Assembly (NCBI GenBank): GCA_009760855.2
Contig: WPIO01000183.1
Coordinates: 188,001 to 252,000 of the forward strand
DNA length: 64,000 bases
Origin: Cristatella mucedo
Taxonomy: Eukaryota; Bryozoa; Phylactolaemata; Cristatellidae
Reading direction: 5' to 3'
In this document: positions 22,939 through 33,050 of the stretch, in pieces
Numbering within the stretch: position 1 is the stretch's first letter
Layout of the letters: the number at the start of each line of letters is the position of its first letter
The notes under the pieces: model-generated
Databases searched by the model: none
Told to the model about the DNA's origin: nothing
Seen by the model: the letters and a program-made list of their open reading frames with translations, nothing else
Translations under genes and position numbers: made by a program

Positions 22939-23056
22939 CTACAGAGGAGCAAATTCTTTGCTGATCAAGTGGCGTGGAACACGAGTTATGAAAATGACAC
23001 AAGTCTTGATTTTAAGACTTTTATCATTAGTAGTATGAGAAGGATACTCAGCTTAT

Positions 23057-23277
23057 CTGTGGCATCCTGGCAGCACTGTTCATCTGCTGAGCCATGCCGG
23101 CTTCCGGGACCGAATAGCCTTGATCTGCTGCAGCAGCAGCTTTTAGTTGACTCTCATGGAACGACATTGTCATAGGCACAGCAGCAGTAGCAAGCAAGAA
23201 CATTCCATTCGTTAATACAACGATCTGTGGGATTCAGATGCTCCTCACCAGCTCTGTTAGAGCACTGCAGCAAACTG
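23057..23277 (-). pseudogene. NEK10: NEK10-like armadillo exon, copy 1
   Basis: Minus strand, 221 bp, acceptor TTGAG after a pyrimidine tract. It encodes VCCSALTELV, a TGA stop seven codons after the V of LTELV's Leu-Val pair region, IVVLTNGMFLLATAAVP, and a variable part ending in AARMPQ. NEK10 has AACCAALTELV and VVQENGVYTI at the same spacing. The expected donor GTAAGC is ATAAGC here but intact in copy 2. The role in the intact protein would be an armadillo-repeat scaffold in front of the kinase. Confidence 0.75.
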
Positions 23278-23649
23278 CTCAAGTTGAAAAGAAGAAAATA
23301 AATCAGGTGACCACTATCAATGACAGCCATCAACATCACTTAGCTGCCACCATCACTGACAGCCCAGAACCCATAATGGTGGATACCAGCTGTGCAACAG
23401 CACAGTCACAAACTGCTCAAAATAATTGGACAAGAAAGCTGTGCACCTACGGCACCCCGAGCTCGTGACATTCCTTGCCAGCTCATCTAGAACCTTAGGC
23501 TTAGCAGCTAATACTCAAAGGTGGCTAGCAAAGAAATCAGCTCGGTACCGCTACCCTCTAGCAGTACTAGGAACTCGAACTCGTCCGTGGCGTCAGTAGT
23601 CATGCTCCAGAAGAAATCCACAGCAACCCACAAACAGAAAACAGGTCAA

Positions 23650-24415
23650 CAACAGCTAAAATTTGGGCTTGTTTAGATAAGGATACCATGTCCAAGTTGG
23701 TCCATGCATTCGTGAATCCCGTCTCGACTTCTACAACTCACTGCTTACTGGCCTACCAGCATGTGCGATCAGGCGATTGCAGCTGGTGCAAAACTCGGCA
23801 GCTAGACTTGACTGTCGTGAGAGTTGCAGTTGCCACATTACTCCACTTCTCGCCGACCTGCACGGGCTACCAGTCAAGCAACGGATTGACTTCAAGGTTT
23901 TGTCGCTACTTTTAGGTCCCTTCATTCTATGGCTCAAGCCTATCTCTCCGAAATACTCCCCCATCAGGCCAACTATCGTACCGCCAGCTTTTTGGAATCC
24001 AACAGTCTACAAATACCTCGTACAAACCTTAAATCCTTTGGAGACCGAGCATTTAGTTCATATGCTCCCAAAGCCTGGAACTCCCTCCCGACCTGAGTCA
24101 ACACATCCCCTGGCCTGACCAAATTTAAACGGAACTTGAAAACACACCTATTTAGGAGAGCATTCAGTTGGTCTCTGTGATTCATCCTTGATGTGCTTAT
24201 GTGTGCTGACACTGTGCATGCTGCCACTAACCTCATTGGCATGCTGACCCTGTGCATGTCACCCCTAACCATATTATTCATTTTGTTTGTTTTTCATGCA
24301 TGATTTTACTTACCATTAAATTGCATTTCACTATGTAGAAAATGTAAAGCGCCTAGAAAGAGATTAAGTTCTCTGAGGGCGCTTTATCAAGTGCATTATT
24401 ATTGTTATTATTATT
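23650..24415 (+). mobile_element. LINE family 1, 5'-truncated
   Basis: It encodes LQLVQNSAARLD, HITPLLADLHGLPVKQRIDF and, in other frames, AYAPKAWNSLP-like and FKRNLKTHLFR-like segments of a CR1-type reverse-transcriptase tail. It ends with the stem-loop module (24340-24395) and ATT tail. The empty site in copy 2 (GGTCAACACCATTACTGCC at 36313) shows a clean insertion with AACA on both sides. Confidence 0.9.
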
Positions 24416-24821
24416 AACACCATTACTGCCAGCCTACAGCAAAAAGGCAAACAATAAACTCAGTGTATGACAACAACGACGACTGGTAGACTGCTGTTGG
24501 TGAGCCAGCAGCAAGTGACACCTTACAGCTGTTGTTTCGTATAGAGGCCACTATAATGTGTTAAATTGACGTGTCTTTTTGACACAATTTGACTCTTTAC
24601 ACTCAAAATTTGTGTTCCAGTGGCATGCATATTCGGACTTCTCTCAGTTACAATGCGAATGAAAGCAACTTGGCACTAATTAGGCACTTGCATATAAGTT
24701 GGAGCCCACACAGACGCCGCACCACCACTGGGTGACAATGGCTAATAATGGGAAAGACCCTTTTGATAAAAACTCATATCTTTCTGCCTGATACCAAGCA
24801 ATTAAAAAATTAACCCCAGGC

Positions 24822-24852
24822 TTGGACCAGTGGCTCAGGTGCTCACACATAT
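24822..24852 (+). mobile_element. Possible SINE B head remnant
   Basis: TTGGACCAGTGGCTCAGGTG resembles the head of SINE B. No B box or tail follows. Confidence 0.35.
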
Positions 24853-24889
24853 ACCTCCTTATTGTTAATGCATTCGTGAACTTTCTAAA

Positions 24890-25207
24890 TCTCATTCAGC
24901 CACAAGCCTTTATCAGTTGTTGCAATGTCTGATTTTGCTGTTTGTTCAAGTATCGCCAACAGTTGTAGTGCACAACTGTCGGGGAATCGCTTGGGTCCCC
25001 TATCTTGCCACAGTGTCATGAAGCAGCTTGCTATAGTCGAACGAGGACGGTATCGGCTTGTACATTCCACCGACGATGATATTTGCTAGCAAGAACACAC
25101 TCAAAGCAACAAACGCTGGTCGAAGAGCACATATCTGGTAGAGCATCCAACCGGCTCCCCATACGTCCGCCTTTTCACAGTACGGATTGTTGCAGACGAT
25201 TTCCGGG
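24890..25207 (-). pseudogene. NEK10: NEK10-like kinase C-lobe exon(s), broken
   Basis: The acceptor CTCTTGTAG at 25208 is followed by PEIVCNNPYCEKADVWGAGW, the APE-equivalent and the helix F Asp-Val-Trp. Then come MLYQICALRPAF, VGGMYKPIPSS and KLLHDTVAR. NEK10 has PEVLKSEPYGEKADVW, CILYQMATLSPPF and EAVYEPVP in this order. After VAR there is an in-frame TAG. The sense continues in another frame as KRFPDSCALQLLAIL (compare ARPDIVEVSSMI), so at least one frameshift is present. The first base completes the Cys codon left open at 28935, across an intron of about 3.7 kb. Confidence 0.85.
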
Positions 25208-25724
25208 CTACAAGAGGCGGTTTCCTTGCGATTACCCAGTGCCTGAGGGAAGTCGCTTGCACCCTTAAAGAATTGAAACTTCAGCATTGGCTGCCAGTGC
25301 GTTAAGGGTATGCACGATGAAGCCAACGATTTGGGAACTAGGATTCACGAGTTTCGGCGGCCGCATCACAAACATACGTAGCATTTAGAGAAGTCAATCT
25401 ACAAGTCATGCGATTTGATTGATTCCCGAGGCTAGACTTCTCTATCCAGCAACTGGCAGGTTATATGCTGCACTAAATACTTTTTACATTCCCTACTGCC
25501 CCATGCTCTCATTTTTCTTTGCCCAATTTTGTCCCAGTCACTTCTTCCATTTCTTCTTACCTGTTTTCTTTTCTCCCAATTCTCACGGTGTCTCCCTTCT
25601 CCTTTTAGTATCCCTCTCTCTCACCACCTTTCCCTTTTCTCCCCACTCTGTCTCGTATTTGCCACCTGTCTCTCCTGCCTTATGTTTCGTTCTCTCTCTC
25701 TCCTCTTTTGTTCCCCATTCCTCG

Positions 25725-25728
<4 letters not shown>

Positions 25729-25822
<94 letters not shown>

Positions 25823-25832
25823 CCTGTCTCTC
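25729..25832. repeat. (CT)n microsatellite
   Basis: About 90-100 bp of CT in a wider pyrimidine-rich tract (25.5-25.96 kb). The 204- and 157-codon Ser/Leu-rich frames across it are composition artefacts. It lies in the large NEK10 intron; on the minus strand it is GA-rich. Confidence 0.95.
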
Positions 25833-25970
25833 TATCCATTTTTCTCTCTCCTCCCTATCTTCTCACCCTTTCTCCTCATCTTTCCCCATCTCTCGACCAC
25901 TTTCCCTGTATGTCTTTCTGTTTGTCTCTCACTTGCTCTCTCTTTTTTCTCCATCTGCAGCCAAACGTTT

Positions 25971-28596
25971 GTAGCGCCCTGCTGGCCTTGGCTGAATTTT
26001 AGCTCGAACAAGAGCTGTTCGGCGCCGGGCTAGAGCCCCTTTGTCCTGGAGCAGTGAGCCAGAGAGGAGCGTCAGTGCGGTTGCAGTGAGCAGAGAGGAG
26101 CGTCAGTGCGGTTACAGAGGAAGCGCTTAAGAGCAAGCCAGGAAGCTCTCTGACCAGCGGTGGCGAGTCGGCCTTTAGAATTGGTCCGATACCCGCGGGA
26201 GCGGCTGATTGATGTTGACTGGCCTGTCAACCTTCGCCATCACTCTGTCCAAAAAGAATCGTGTGGAACCCATTCGCCATTCAAGCTGGACAGAGGGGAC
26301 ATTCCAGTGGCCTAGTGCCAGTATTAGTTCCTTACCGTAATGGGCCATGGTGTCGGGCCCAATACCACTAAGCTCTTGCCCCATTGTCTCAGCCAAGTAT
26401 GTAAGAGTCGAGCGACGCTCGCTCTGGGTCTCTTTAGTCTTTGGTCCGGCTTCGACGCCGCCGCACTCGTTTCTCTGAAAGCGAGGGAGGAGGGCGGGCT
26501 GTTCGCCGGCGATTGACGGAACAGGAGGAGACAGTGCTAGGAGGATTCGGTGGAACTCCACCGAAAACGGTCGTATCGCGCCCGGGCTGGCATTTTGTGT
26601 TCTTTCGTGTTTTGTGTGTTCGGGCTAGCACGTGGTCTCGGCATAGGGTTTTGCCGGTGCGAGCTAGGCGTAGTTGGCGTCTGTGGAGCCCTAGTTCTCC
26701 GGGTAGGGTTTGGGCTCCGGTTCGCGCTTCAGTGTGGAGAAGTATTTCCTCCACAGGAGTGCTTGAGTTGGCGTGTGTGGAGTATTCCTGCCGCACTGGT
26801 GGAAACCGAGTTCTAGTTCCCGGTCAGGGTTTAGACTCTGGTTCAGGCTCCGTCTATTTGGGTCGTTTCCCATTATACTCGTAAGCAGCCCCAGTGTGGA
26901 GGAGTATTCCCTCCGCAAGAGTGTTTACGTTGGGCGCCAAAATGTAACGCCGAAGGCTCGGCGGGGTAAGCTTGACCTGCCGCTTACCTAGCGGCGTAGC
27001 CTATCGCCTAATGCCGTTCGGTTCGCGCCCACGCCCAATAAGCTGGCCGCCACGAAACGAGCGTTTCTGGCGCTGACCTGCTTACCGTTACTAAAGGGGG
27101 TCGTGAGTCCGCGGCGTGAATTGGAAGCGAGGCACACAGATTGGGGATTTTACTGAACTTTATTCGCAAGCGCACAAAGTCGCTGCGCGTCTAGTTCAGC
27201 TTTATCTCCACACTCCTCGCACGTTCTCAACTGCACCAACACTCTTGCGGAGGGAATATTCCTCCACACTAAGCGCGACCCGGACCCTAAACCCTAACCG
27301 GTGAACTAGGAATCCGTTCCCACCTGTCCCGAGGGAAAACCCCAAACACGCCAACGTAAACACTCTTGCAGAGGGAATACTCCTCCGCACTGAAGCGCAT
27401 ACCGGAGTCTTAACCCTGACCGGTGAACTAGAACTCGGTTTCCACCAGTGCGACCGGAATACTCCACACACGCCAACTCAAGCACTCTTGCGGAGGAAAT
27501 ACTTCTTCACACTGGGGCTGCTTACGTGTATAATGGGAAACGACCCAAATAGACGGAGCCCGAACCAGTCTAAACCCTGACCGGTGAACTAGAACTCGGT
27601 TTCCAACAGTGTGGCAAGAATACTTCACACACGCCACCTCGAGCACTCTTGCGGAGGGAATACTTCTCCACACTGGGGCTGCTTACGAGTATAATGGGAA
27701 ACGACCCAAATAGACGGAGCCTGAACCAGAGTCTAAACCCTGACCGGGAACTAGAACTCGGTTTCCACCAGTGCGGCAGGAATACTCCACACACGCCAAC
27801 TCAAGCACTCCTGTGGAGGAAATACTTCTCCACACTAAAGCGCGAACCGGAGCCCAAACCCTACCCGGAGAACTAGGGCTCCACAGACGCCAACTACGCC
27901 TAGCTCGCACCGGCAAAACCCTATGCCGAGACCACGTGCTAGCCCGAACACACAAAACACGAAAGAACACAAAATGCCAGCCCGGGCGCGATACGACCGT
28001 TTTCGGTGGAGTTCCACCGAATCCTCCTAGCACTGTCTCCTCCTGTTCCGTCAATCGCCGGCGAACAGCCCGCCCTCCTCCCTCGCTTTCAGAGAAACGA
28101 GTGCGGCGGCGTCGAAGCCGGACCAAAGACTAAAGAGACCCAGAGCGAGCGTCGCTCGACTCTTACATACTTGGCTGAGACAATGGGGCAAGAGCTTAGT
28201 GGTATTGGGCCCGACACCATGGCCCATTACGGTAAGGAACTAATACTGGCACTAGGCCACTGGAATGTCCCCTCTGTCCAGCTTGAATGGCGAATGGGTT
28301 CCACACGATTCTTTTTGGACAGAGTGATGGCGAAGGTTGACAGGCCAGTCAACATCAATCAGCCGCTCCCGCGGGTATCGGACCAATTCTAAAGGCCGAC
28401 TCGCCACCGCTGGTCAGAGAGCTTCCTGGCTTGCTCTTAAGCGCTTCCTCTGTAACCGCACTGACGCTCCTCTCTGCTCACTGCAACCGCACTGACGCTC
28501 CTCTCTGGCTCACTGCTCCAGGACAAAGGGGCTCTAGCCCGGCGCCGAACAGCTCTTGTTCGAGCTAAAATTCAGCCAAGGCCAGCAGGGCGCTAC
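25971..28596. mobile_element. Foldback element with 953-bp inverted arms
   Basis: Arms 25971-26923 and 27644-28596 are reverse complements. Every pair of positions I checked adds to 54567, so there is no net indel, and only a few mismatches were seen. The ends read GTAGCGCCCTGCTGG on both strands. A 6-bp direct repeat ACGTTT flanks the element (25965-25970 and 28597-28602). The 720-bp centre is not symmetric and holds more copies of a tandem motif that also occurs in the arms. No transposase is recognised. The 120-147 codon open frames are duplicated between arms and match no family I know. Architecture resembles Drosophila FB or Galileo-like foldback elements; a hairpin-type assembly artefact is the alternative. 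Confidence 0.85.
27230..27865. repeat. Tandem repeat of 120-160 bp inside the foldback element
   Basis: CACTCTTGCGGAGGGAATAC or a close variant occurs at about 27240, 27361, 27484, 27644 and 27804. Each is followed by CCACACT and later by CCCTGACCGGTGAACTAG and GAACTCGGTTTCCA. Spacing alternates between about 121-123 and 160 bp; the longer units hold an extra segment GGGGCTGCTTACG. The left arm carries inverted copies near 26750 and 26895. Confidence 0.85.
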
Positions 28597-28934
28597 ACGT
28601 TTGTCTTCCATTATGTGATAACTCTTCTGCCTGCAGTGTAGAACTCGCGAGATTTCGATCTGACAAGCTTGGGAAAAGAATAGGTCACAGATGAAAAGGA
28701 ATAAGATAGCTTTCGTGAAGACCTTTTCAGCCACGGTTAAGTAACCTAGACCTAGACCTAGTTTCGTAATCTGGGGTTCTCACATATTCATTGGAGTGAG
28801 AGAGTCTTCAGGACTGCTATAAATTGGCGAGCATGATGAGCCCAAGGCTTATTCCTTGAGAAAAGAACTCAGTGGGTCCGCTGCGGTTTCCTTCTACACA
28901 AGAGGGAGCAGATGCTCTCGACAGCGGTTCCTGC

Positions 28935-29022
28935 CAGTAGTAGAGTAGAGCGCCCACATCAGACTGCAGCACCTCGTGGCCGCTCTCTCTCTCTCTCTTC
29001 CTCCGTGCCAGTTCGAAGTCGG
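28935..29022 (-). pseudogene. NEK10: NEK10-like activation-segment exon, DFG changed to DFE
   Basis: The acceptor is ATGATCAG after a T-rich tract. The first two bases complete a Thr codon left open at 29205, giving T-DFELARRKRERESG, then DVGALLYY and an open TG. NEK10 has TDFGLAKQKQ and VVGTILYSC at the same spacing, so the Mg-binding DFG glycine is Glu here. The exon would end at 28935, where the next bases are GCAGGA. That is either a GC-type donor or a mutated GT donor. The open TG joins the C at 25207 to make the conserved Cys before PE. The 28 whole codons match NEK10 without gaps at the ends. Confidence 0.8.
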
Positions 29023-29204
29023 CTGATCATTAAAAGACAAAAAACGGGGCATGTGCAGCAGAGAGCTTTTGCCACTGCGACCGTGTGCTACTAAAGCTGC
29101 TGACGCTTCACTTGAAGCCGAGGTTCCTGGCCTACCTGGCCTAGGATGCAATCTATCGCACTTATGGCTTAAACATGCAGACGCAGCAGCTTGCACCCAC
29201 TTAC

Positions 29205-29307
29205 TTATAGTCACTTTGTCTTTGTCACTCAGCATGATATTGTTGGGCATAAGATTGCGATGCACAATGCCCTTCTCTTTGTGCAGATACTGCAGAGCCA
29301 CGGCCAG
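29205..29307 (-). pseudogene. NEK10: NEK10-like catalytic-loop exon, HRD changed to HRN
   Basis: The acceptor CTTTCCAG is followed by LAVALQYLHKEKGIVHRNLM, then PNNIMLSDKDKVTI, and a consensus donor GTAAGT. NEK10 has LCLALRYLHKEKRIVHRDL and PNNIMLGDKDKVTV, the closest kinase match in the window. The catalytic base Asp of HRD is Asn (CGC AAT), consistent with a G-to-A change at a CpG. The Mg-binding Asn of PNN is kept. Length is 103 bp, phase 0 in and phase 1 out. No frame damage lies in this exon. Confidence 0.88.
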
Positions 29308-29639
29308 CTGGAAAGCCCATCGAAATGAATGCTGAGATCTCACACAGCAGGTGCACGGTGGGAGCACTGGGAAGGTAAGTGCATTGTAGTAACACAACAG
29401 ACAGGCCTTCGACTAGCATAAACATACCAAGCAGCATCGTGCAGCATGGCGTGCCAGAAAAAACGGGCAGACATCAAGCAGGTACACAGCAGGTACGAAG
29501 CAGGAGCACTAAAGGTGGGATTGGTGTGGGACCACTCCAGGTAGGTTTGCAGCAGCAGCAGGATCACTGAAGACAGGTGCTTGGTCCATACTCATCAGGT
29601 GAAGAAACCGTATGACTGCTTGCTAGGCAAGTAGCCCCT

Positions 29640-29995
29640 GCGAAACTGCCTATGGCAATAATAATGCATTGTACATAGCTCCCTCAGAGAACTCAATCTC
29701 TTTCTGGCACTCTACGTTTGCTTTAAAGGAAGCACGATCAAAGATTTAGGGATAGCACGTTCAATAAACAACGAGAATAGCATGATTAGGGTGACATGCA
29801 GAGGGTCAGCATGCAAGTCTGGTTAGTGACAGCATGCACAGTGTCAGCATGCACAAGCTCATTAAGGATGAATCGCAGGGACCCACTAAATGCTGTGATG
29901 AATAGATGAGTTCTACTTTCTTTTTAAATGTGGTCAAGTCGGGAGATTTCGTGCCAAACTTCGATGTGAGTTCCAGGCTTTAGGAGCATGTCTTG
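29640..29995 (-). mobile_element. LINE family 1 3' portion
   Basis: Minus-strand copy. On the plus strand it shows an AATAATAATG tail remnant, CCCTCAGAGAACTCAATCTC, GGGTGACATGCAGAGGGTCA, GGGACCCACTAAATGCTG and TTTCTTTTTAAATGTGGTCA. It ends near 29990 and lies between two NEK10 exons. Confidence 0.8.
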
Positions 29996-30020
29996 TTGCC
30001 CATGTGGCCGCTATGTTTAC

Positions 30021-30142
30021 CTGCATGAAGAAACGCCAGATTCAATTGTCCACGAACCTTTTGTTTTTCGCTGTCGTCGAATTCAGCAGCTCAGCCAGCG
30101 AAATTCCGTCGATGAGCTGCATTAAAATGTACAGCCTCAAAT
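30021..30142 (-). pseudogene. NEK10: NEK10-like hinge-region exon with TGA
   Basis: The acceptor CGTTTGCAG is followed by AT, completing Asn with the A left at 32023. Then come LRLYILMQLIDGISLAELL, KNKRFVDN, a TGA, and IWRFFMQ before the donor GTAAAC. NEK10 reads DRLYIVMELIEGAPLGEHF and FTEERLWKIFIQ with the same spacing over all 40 codons. The TGA replaces the Arg before Leu-Trp, consistent with CGA to TGA at a CpG. Phase is 1 in and 0 out, and the next exon begins in phase 0 at 29307. Confidence 0.85.
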
Positions 30143-30469
30143 CTGCAAACGATGGTGGCAACGCTCGGTGGAAACCAGATCATAATGAATAGTTTTGTTG
30201 TCGAAAGCTGGAGACCTGAGATAGACTAAGTATTGAATGACTGCTTTGCTGACAGAGAAAGTTGTAAGGTTTTCGCTCGTTCGACGATGGCTACGAGCAT
30301 GGCTTCAATCGCGGTCTGCAATGCGAGTCTGTTACAGACGGTCAGCCTTATGCAAGAGCCACCAGCCAACATTACCTGGCTGGGCAATGGCACTTCGTAC
30401 CACCTTTAATATGACCCTCTATTCAAGTTCAGAGGTCACGGGTTCAACTCCCAGCAAGGACAGTAGTAT

Positions 30470-30602
30470 TAGTATTAGCTCATTTAACAGCCTCATTTGT
30501 ATAGCGGCACAGAATCCTTAGTGACTATTACCACTACTTGCCGTTGGCAATAAAGGATTGCTCGCTGCAGAATTCGAACCCACGACCTTGGTAATGAATG
30601 GC
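30470..30602 (-). mobile_element. Diverged type A SINE
   Basis: Minus-strand copy: TTAGCTCATTTAACAGCCTC, CACTACTTGCCGTTGGCAAT and the B-box complement GAATTCGAACCCACGACC. The head is cut off near 30600. Confidence 0.7.
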
Positions 30603-31699
30603 GATGCACTCTTTCTCTCAAGCTCTACGATATTCCTTTGATGTGTTAAATCATTGCTTAAATCAGGCCGACCTATGTTAGCACTCCGAGTAAAATCTCG
30701 GTCGCTGTGCTCATAGTGGGTATGTGGCAGCGTCACCTGCTACACAAGCAGGGAGTGTATGACTCTGCTCATACGTATCACTGCATCATACATATTCCCA
30801 GACGTTTAGCTGCTGATAGCTCCTTTGTATCAGAACGTCCATTTGACCTTTAAAACACCTGCTTCGAGCTCTGGCTATTCCAGACAGTCGCGTTGTGACT
30901 CAAATTTTATGCATAAGTGAAACTCCGTTTCTAGAGTATCTTCCAAGTAGGAACACGAGTAAGGAGAACTACTGGGCTATTGAGAAAGTACTCTCCTAGC
31001 GAACCTGAGATGGCGTGGCGCCTTTCCTTCCACAATGATTGGGCAACACTATCAAGGGCAAGTCCTAAAAACCCTTTGGTTAGTAAGTGCAGTTCCTTTA
31101 ACGACTTTCGAAATGCCCACCATTTCGTGCTCGAGCACACACGAACCAATGTTTAGCCACCAGCTAAAGCACTGTTGCTAACCTAGCAACCTCTCTACTC
31201 AATATTAATATTCCTCGTGATCTATGCTAGCTTTTACAACCCTTTCTTCTACTACATTTTTTTCCAGATCTTTGTCAGTAGGAGTGAGCATAGGTTGACA
31301 AAAAATGGTCACACACCCTACGTCTAGTGTCAGGAAAGTGAACACTGTAGAAAAGAGAACTTTCTTCTGGTAAATCGTTGCAATGCTTCGATGAAACGCC
31401 TATGCACGCGTGCAGAGGACAAGCAGATCACTTCTTCCACTGTCGTATGAGGCCCACATCTAAATGCAAGCCACTGATATTGCTTCTCAGTTTAAACCTC
31501 AGTCAAACAGCTGGCAGCTGACATCTTGTACGAAGCTTCCTGACTCTGCCTAAATCTCACAGATTCTGTATTGTGTATCAGCACCAGGTACGTGATGTAC
31601 TACTCGCTATTTTGGCTTAGATATCCATTCAAGAGAGGGCGTCACCGTCGTTAAAAACTTGAATTGCGTTTCTTCAAAAATGTTTGTTCTTCTTACATC
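30603..31699. other. NEK10 intron, unassigned
   Basis: Lies in the interval between NEK10 exons at 30.1 and 32.0 kb. A minus-strand open frame at 30931-31149 (FRKSLKELHLLTKGFLGLAL) looks amphipathic but does not align with NEK10 or any family I can name. Confidence 0.35.
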
Positions 31700-31872
31700 T
31701 CATCAGCTGATTTAAAAGCCTCTAAAGCATAGTGACAGAAGACCCTTAACGCCAATCTCTACCGTTAGGAGCTGTGATAAAGGATCGCCCACCGCAGCAT
31801 TCGAACCCGAGACGTCGGAACCAAGGTCGTTAAAAGCAATTGCCTTAACACTCTTAAAGAGTCGCCGAGCAA
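31700..31872 (-). mobile_element. Diverged type A SINE
   Basis: Minus-strand copy: CATCAGCTGATTTAAAAGCC, AGGATCGCCCACCGCAGCAT, and the B-box complement ATTCGAACCCGAGACG. Closest to the type A copies at 11.2 and 12.1 kb. Confidence 0.7.
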
Positions 31873-32022
31873 AGCAAAGCTCTAGAAAGTTCGTCAGCAA
31901 CGCCATTAAGGAATAAATAGATGCAAAGCCTCTTTTTACAATAAACGAGGGACCGAATCTAGCGTGTACAATGCAAAGCTATCGGCTTGGCCGGCATCGG
32001 TCAAGATCGGAAGTGCACTCAC

Positions 32023-32066
32023 TTTTAATGAAAGTCGAGTAGTGCTTAACCACGTTCGGATGATTC
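32023..32066 (-). pseudogene. NEK10: NEK10-like kinase N-lobe exon, copy 2
   Basis: The minus strand reads HPNVVKHYSTFIK before the donor GTGAGT, leaving an A that joins AT at 30142 to make Asn. NEK10 has HPNIVRYYKTFLEN here. Compared with copy 1 eight bases (CGGCTCGA) are missing just before HPN. The exon is 44 bp rather than the inferred 52 bp and is out of frame. The acceptor is a CAG in place of the TAG in copy 1. Confidence 0.8.
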
Positions 32067-32632
32067 CTGAACCCTCGACAATTGCTTGTACCATGCAAGT
32101 CGTTCTTTTCTCCGTCGCCAGATATCTGCAAGATGGACTTGAAGTCCTCAGGCGAGTACAGTCGCCAGAGTGCAGCATGGGGACTCTGCGACCCCTCGCG
32201 AAAGTCGAGTTGAGTCAAGTGCAAAAGGCAAACGCCCACTGAACATGCCATCGTTTATTTCTCGAATTCGATGGAACACGGCTCATTGAGCAGCAGAACT
32301 GATCGCTCTCACAAGAAAACGACCGATTAAAGAACAACAACAACCAATCGTTTCCTCTGAAACTTTCTGGGAGTGTAAAGCCCCCAGCTGCCTTCCCTTA
32401 GGCTGCTTAAGCTAATACTCTAGTCACGTGCACATTGATGTAGAAGTGGGCTCACAGAATCGTCTGCTGTCGTTCGACCGGCCGGCTACAGCTGCTGAAC
32501 TGTTGCACAATTATAAGAAAATTTAATTAATTGATCACATTTGTAAGACAGAAAGGAGACTAAATCGGTTTCAATGTTACCTTCGGATGAGTGATGTCTA
32601 GATGACACACAGATGCAGGCAACCACTTGGGC

Positions 32633-32697
32633 AGGCAAGCAGGCCACTGGCAGGCAGGGCACTGGTAGGCAGGGCACTGGCAGGCAGGGCACCGGCC
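32633..32697 (+). repeat. 18-bp minisatellite
   Basis: GGCAGGCAGGGCACTGGC-type units repeat about 3.5 times. The equivalent place in copy 1 (21480-21530) has the same theme with a different number and spelling of units, so the array changed after the duplication. Confidence 0.85.
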
Positions 32698-32984
32698 TAA
32701 ATAACAAGCACACCTGTGCAATATTCTGGTCACAACTCAGCGAGGTAGTGCTCGTCACTCTGACAATCACTAAGCATGCTAATGTGACTGATAGCGACAA
32801 CAAGCAAGTACTTTACCGCACTGCTATAGGGGACTGCTATGAATTGTTAAGTGCAACAAAATTTCTTGTATTATTATGTATTTCTGTTTCTGCTGGATTA
32901 GATAATAAGTGACTGTAGTGTGTATCTACTCACCCGGACGTGTTGACCAGTGTGTAAAAATAGGAGTGTGTTGTGTGTTGGTGT

Positions 32985-33050
32985 GTGTATGTGTCTGAGT
33001 GTGTGTGTGTGTATGTGTGTGTGTGCGTGTGTGTGCGTATGTGTGGAGTT
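32985..33050. repeat. GT-rich microsatellite
   Basis: GTGTGTATGTGTCTGAGTGT-type imperfect GT repeat, shared with copy 1 at 21950-22020. Confidence 0.85.

Larger units (their letters stand above)
20795..24530. repeat. Segmental duplication copy 1 (NEK10 5' exons)
   Basis: Collinear with 31970-36505 over its length, with frequent point differences. Differences by insertion: a SINE at 21677-21825 and a LINE at 23650-24415 are present only here. A block of about 1.6 kb (33.84-35.48 kb) and a 76-bp LINE tail are present only in copy 2. It holds decayed NEK10 exons on the minus strand. Confidence 0.9.

Noticed and set aside
25211-25326. Continuation of the kinase exon upstream of PEIV (ORF beginning LTHWQPMLKFQFFKGA)
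   Set aside because: The acceptor CTCTTGTAG at 25208 and the phase from the activation-segment exon at 28935 explain the join, so this part is intronic.
25419-26033. 204-codon Ser/Leu/Phe-rich frame on the plus strand
   Set aside because: A (CT)n microsatellite and pyrimidine-rich DNA explain it; the opposite frame (Arg-Glu repeat) is the same artefact.
27285-27300. Telomere-like ACCCTAAACCCTAACC
   Set aside because: Only about two units, part of a longer non-telomeric tandem repeat whose other copies read CTTAACCCTGACC or CTAAACCCTGACC.
25971-28596. LTR retrotransposon
   Set aside because: The long terminal copies are inverted, not direct, and no gag-pol domains, primer-binding site or polypurine tract could be shown.
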